Below, piece after piece: positions 61,448-64,000 of a DNA stretch of 64,000 bases (position 1 is the first letter of the stretch; the number at the start of each line of letters is the position of its first letter). Source of the DNA: Mesorhizobium sp. M2E.F.Ca.ET.219.01.1.1 (GTDB lineage: Bacteria; Pseudomonadota; Alphaproteobacteria; Rhizobiales; Rhizobiaceae); NCBI RefSeq assembly GCF_004016445.2, contig NZ_SADT02000001.1, positions 1,717,630 to 1,781,629 of the forward strand, in the 5' to 3' direction. The notes below the pieces were generated by a model. That model searched no databases. It was not told the DNA's origin and was given only the letters and a program-made list of their open reading frames with translations. The position numbers and the translations under genes were made by a program.

Positions 61448-61908
61448 CCCCAATGCCCAATCCAGTTGCACGCACGGATGAGCGGGTTGAGCGGGAGCCT
61501 TGCGCGGGAGCCAGCGACAGACCGCTTTTGGAACGAGGGTGGCGGTACACGCTGGTGGGAGCGGTCTGCGCAATCGCGCACAACGCCATCATGATTGCAG
61601 CCGATCACGTGGAAATACACTACCTGCTGGGCACCGTGATTTCGTTCCTGGCTGTGACGCCACTTGGATACCTACTCCACAGCCGGTTCACCTTTGCCGA
61701 ACCACTTCGGTTCAAGGCATTCACACGTTTCGTAGGAGGCGTGGCCATGGCTTATCCGATTTCAGTGGCCATGATGATCGTCCTCTGTTCGGGCCTAAGC
61801 CTGAGTGTTGCGATTGCAACTCCGATTGCCACCGTTGCGCTGTTCGTCTGGAACTTTATCGCTGCGCACTGGGCCATCCTGCCGCGGTTTTATCTGCGGC
61901 GTCGATGA
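61411..61908 (+). CDS. GtrA family membrane protein
   Basis: A 165-residue protein with four hydrophobic helices typical of GtrA-like flippases for undecaprenyl-linked sugars: YTLVGAVCAIAHNAIMI, YLLGTVISFLAVTPLGYLLHSRFTF (with the family basic turn), VGGVAMAYPISVAMMIVL and IATVALFVWNFIAAHWAIL. With the DPM1-like enzyme at 59164 it could form a Gtr-like module: charge, flip, then transfer. ATG 61411 is chosen for the GGGAG site 8 bp upstream; 61396 and 61453 are alternatives. Confidence 0.85.
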   Translation: MSASGEIDRSFLTPMPNPVARTDERVEREPCAGASDRPLLERGWRYTLVGAVCAIAHNAIMIAADHVEIHYLLGTVISFLAVTPLGYLLHSRFTFAEPLRFKAFTRFVGGVAMAYPISVAMMIVLCSGLSLSVAIATPIATVALFVWNFIAAHWAILPRFYLRRR

Positions 61909-62012
61909 CCGTCGCGTATCGAACGGATTATCAATCGACGCCCTTGCATCTTGCGACAAAGACATGCGATTACATCGCCGCGTGCTCGCCTTTTGATTTC
62001 TGTAGACGATGC

Positions 62013-62876
62013 CTATTCCTTGACGGCAATCACTCTAATTGCGGTCGAATTGCCCGTCAGGACTTCCCCGAGGACCTGCACCGGGTGCGCTAGGATACCC
62101 AGCAGCAGCCAGAACAGATTATTGGTTCCTCCGGCAATGTCGGCGAATGATCTACCCATTGTCGGAACGGTCACCCCATGCACGGACTCAATCTTAAGGC
62201 CGTTGCGCTGCATCAATCTGACCAGAGAGTTACGGGTAAAATGGTGCCTGTGGTAGGGCAGGTACCAGGCATCCCAAAACTTTCCGAACGCCATACCCCA
62301 CACACAATCGATGTTCGGAACCTCGATCACAACTTTGCCCCGGCTGCGCGCGTACCCGGAGATCGTTGTGAGTAAACCGTCGGCATCGTCATCATGTTCT
62401 AAGACGTGCAACGCTATGACGATGTCAAAGCTCTCCTTGCAGGAGCTGAGCTCCTTTGGGCCGAGATAGGGCCTTTCAGCCAGTTCGGCCGGGGGTTCGG
62501 AGTGCATATCGGCGCCGACGACCTCCGAAGCGCCACTAACCATTTCACCAAGGACTCTCGTGAACTGTCCGCTTCCGCAACCGAAATCGAGGATTCTCCC
62601 TTCAGCGCCGCCGATTTGCCGCAAGAGTTTTCTAGCCTGCGAGCGAAAGGCAATATCCTTGATTGCGTGTGAGAGGCCTTTCGCGTCCGGCTGAAAATCC
62701 TGACTCTCTCGGTTCTGGTAGAGAAAGGTTACATCAGGCAGCGGCGGCATGGAGACGCCGTGACCACAACGCAGGCAACGCACAACTTCGACATGCTCGA
62801 ACTGCCCGCTACGATCCAGAAATTTGCCCAGCGACACATACTGGCAAGTTTCCGAATCGTCACCAAGGCAGATCAT
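62013..62876 (-). CDS. Class I SAM-dependent methyltransferase with N-terminal Cys motif
   Basis: A 287-residue methyltransferase. The SAM site is RILDFGCGSGQFTRVL, then ALHVLEHDDDADGLLTTI (motif region 4). The N-terminus has Cys residues (MICLGDDSETC and VVRCLRCGHGVSMPP) like the zinc-ribbon found on many methyltransferases of polysaccharide loci. The C-terminal part (WYLPYHRHHFTRNSLVRLMQRNG) is typical of that group. The start is unsure: ATG 62876 is chosen; ATG 62900 and GTG 62918 are in frame. It is convergent with the GtrA gene and its codon use looks more AT-rich than upstream genes. Confidence 0.83.
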   Translation of the reverse strand: MICLGDDSETCQYVSLGKFLDRSGQFEHVEVVRCLRCGHGVSMPPLPDVTFLYQNRESQDFQPDAKGLSHAIKDIAFRSQARKLLRQIGGAEGRILDFGCGSGQFTRVLGEMVSGASEVVGADMHSEPPAELAERPYLGPKELSSCKESFDIVIALHVLEHDDDADGLLTTISGYARSRGKVVIEVPNIDCVWGMAFGKFWDAWYLPYHRHHFTRNSLVRLMQRNGLKIESVHGVTVPTMGRSFADIAGGTNNLFWLLLGILAHPVQVLGEVLTGNSTAIRVIAVKE

Positions 62877-62918
62877 CCGGAACACCCCATAACTGTGCAT
62901 CTCAGACCAGATTGGCAC

Positions 62919-63171
62919 AAGACAATATCAACATCCCGCGCGATTGCTGGCAACTGCTAACGCAATTCCCGACCTGCCTTGTGAGCGTGCATTCCATATG
63001 TACAATACGACTTCTACAGCGATTCAGGCTCGCCGTGGCGCAAAGAGGTTGGCACGTACATTTAATGAAAACAGAAGTGGCTAATCAAGTAATGCGGAGT
63101 TTTAACGTCGGGTTTCGACTGTATTTATAGGTATCGCGGTCGCCGCAAAGATCGTCAAATATCTTCCAGCC
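62919..63171. other. AT-richer intergenic region
   Basis: 253 bp between two divergent genes. It is visibly lower in GC than the rest of the window, especially 62985-63125, and shows no coding signal or clear repeat. It probably holds the promoters of the methyltransferase and of the membrane protein. Confidence 0.5.
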
Positions 63172-64000
63172 GTGAGAGGGCATGTGATTGAAGGCCGTTT
63201 TCTATCCGGTAGCGCAGAGGAGAAAGCCGCCCGCATCCTCGTGATCACGCTTCTGGGAGTCGCGGCGGTTTACGTAGCGCTTGCGCTGACGCCTTCGCAT
63301 TACGCGGTCGGGCTGCGCTATCTCGGCGTGAAGGATGCCACCCCACTGCTGCTTTCGGCTCGTCCTATCCGGTCAGACGAGTGGATTGTGCTTACGCCGT
63401 TTTTTCAAACCGCAGTTCGCGGCGGGTTTTCCACGACCAACCAGATTTCCCCCTACCATGAGTCTCTCAAGGGCTTCTGGGCGCTGCCCATCCTGGATTG
63501 GTCGCTCGTTTTCAAACCCCAGCTCTGGGGGTTTTGGGTGTTGCCTCCGGCTTACGCCTATTCGCTCTATTTCGCGGCAATGTGGACTGCCTTTCTTGCC
63601 GGATACGCAATGCTCTTCAAGCTGTTTGGCGTCAAGATCTGGGTCGCTGCATTGGGTGCCGCCTGCCTTTTCTTCTCAAGCTTCGTCCAAGTCTGGTGGA
63701 CGTCGAACGCACCAACATTCGCCTTCGCGCCTTGGCCATTGGTCGTGTTCCTGCTCCCGATCCGACCTTGGCTGAAATTGCCGCTTCTGTTCTGGACTTC
63801 CGCAGTCTGGGTTTTCGGTCTGGTTTATCCGCCGTTCATGATTTCCGAAGCCTTTGCGCTTGCCATTCTGCTGCTCGCCTTCCGCCGCGATGCCCTTTCC
63901 CCTGGTAATATAGCAATCGCGATCGTGGCGCTCTCGGCTCTCGGTGCCAGTTTCATCCTCTATTTCGGCGATTACATCCAGACGATGCGGGAGACCATCT
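63172..64000 (+). CDS. Large polytopic membrane protein (partial, cut by window end)
   Basis: An open frame runs from a stop at 63103-63105 to the window edge without a stop. Possible starts are GTG 63172 or GTG 63184; neither has a good binding site. The product has an N-terminal helix (ILVITLLGVAAVYVALALT), a loop with LLLSARPIRSDEWIVLTPFFQTAVRGGF, then repeated hydrophobic helices (YSLYFAAMWTAFLAGYAMLF, WVAALGAACLFFSSFV, and more). The PIRSDEW motif followed by many helices resembles large membrane proteins, possibly of GT39 or YfhO type, in exopolysaccharide loci. I cannot name it. Confidence 0.65.
   Translation, partial: MRGHVIEGRFLSGSAEEKAARILVITLLGVAAVYVALALTPSHYAVGLRYLGVKDATPLLLSARPIRSDEWIVLTPFFQTAVRGGFSTTNQISPYHESLKGFWALPILDWSLVFKPQLWGFWVLPPAYAYSLYFAAMWTAFLAGYAMLFKLFGVKIWVAALGAACLFFSSFVQVWWTSNAPTFAFAPWPLVVFLLPIRPWLKLPLLFWTSAVWVFGLVYPPFMISEAFALAILLLAFRRDALSPGNIAIAIVALSALGASFILYFGDYIQTMRETI

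Overview
The window looks like chromosomal DNA of a high-GC alphaproteobacterium of the Rhizobiales, most like Mesorhizobium or a close relative. This is inferred from protein style and gene order: a DUF982 protein, the aminotransferase-hom-glpX-recJ block, a class I PHA synthase, a tad/cpa pilus locus, a riboswitch-led gcvTHP operon, and typical rhizobial palindromic intergenic repeats. No database search was possible. Almost all of it is ordinary core or soft-core genome. I see no prophage, insertion sequence, CRISPR array or toxin-antitoxin cassette.

Layout. 0-6.4 kb: small secreted proteins, an Asp/Asn beta-hydroxylase family enzyme, tRNA-Glu(TTC), a 180-bp palindromic repeat, an M15-like peptidase lipoprotein, phaC and a divergent small lipoprotein. 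6.4-12.3 kb: aminotransferase, hom, glpX and recJ, all forward. 12.3-16.7 kb: patatin, hisI and folE reversed, then an IscU-like scaffold gene, a LysR regulator and yidD, with remnants of small ORFs between lysR and yidD. 16.9-25 kb: class D beta-lactamase, methyltransferase, thrS with a clear terminator, acyltransferase, a repeat-containing periplasmic protein, nitroreductase, and a TetR/ICMT-like divergent pair with a readable promoter and operator. 25-32.4 kb: a coupled MaoC/HpcH pair, DUF2336, VOC, FUSC transporter and parE.

32.6-40.7 kb: tight-adherence pilus machinery, cpaB-cpaC-small lipoprotein-cpaE-cpaF-tadB-tadC, plus a TPR lipoprotein. Pilin and prepilin peptidase genes are not in the window. 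41-48.4 kb: a diguanylate cyclase, gcvP/gcvH/gcvT behind a tandem glycine riboswitch, an internally duplicated hypothetical protein and a GNAT enzyme. 48.4-53.1 kb: a Tat-exported molybdopterin oxidoreductase with its membrane cytochrome b, DUF1345, UPF0178, and the glutathione-dependent formaldehyde pair (gfa, adhC). 53.4-59 kb: the biotin-carrying alpha subunit of an acyl-CoA carboxylase (pccA-like) and dnaE. 59.1-64 kb: the start of a surface-polysaccharide-like locus (two GT2 enzymes, GtrA, a methyltransferase and a large membrane protein cut by the window edge), whose base composition looks more AT-rich from about 61.4 kb.

No clearly undescribed system was found. The items most worth following up are the direct-repeat operator at the TetR/ICMT promoter, the paired recJ/tadC palindromic repeats, the duplicated-module protein at 46.95 kb, the triple-repeat exported protein at 21.8 kb, the lysR-yidD remnant region and the reduced cpaD slot of the pilus operon.
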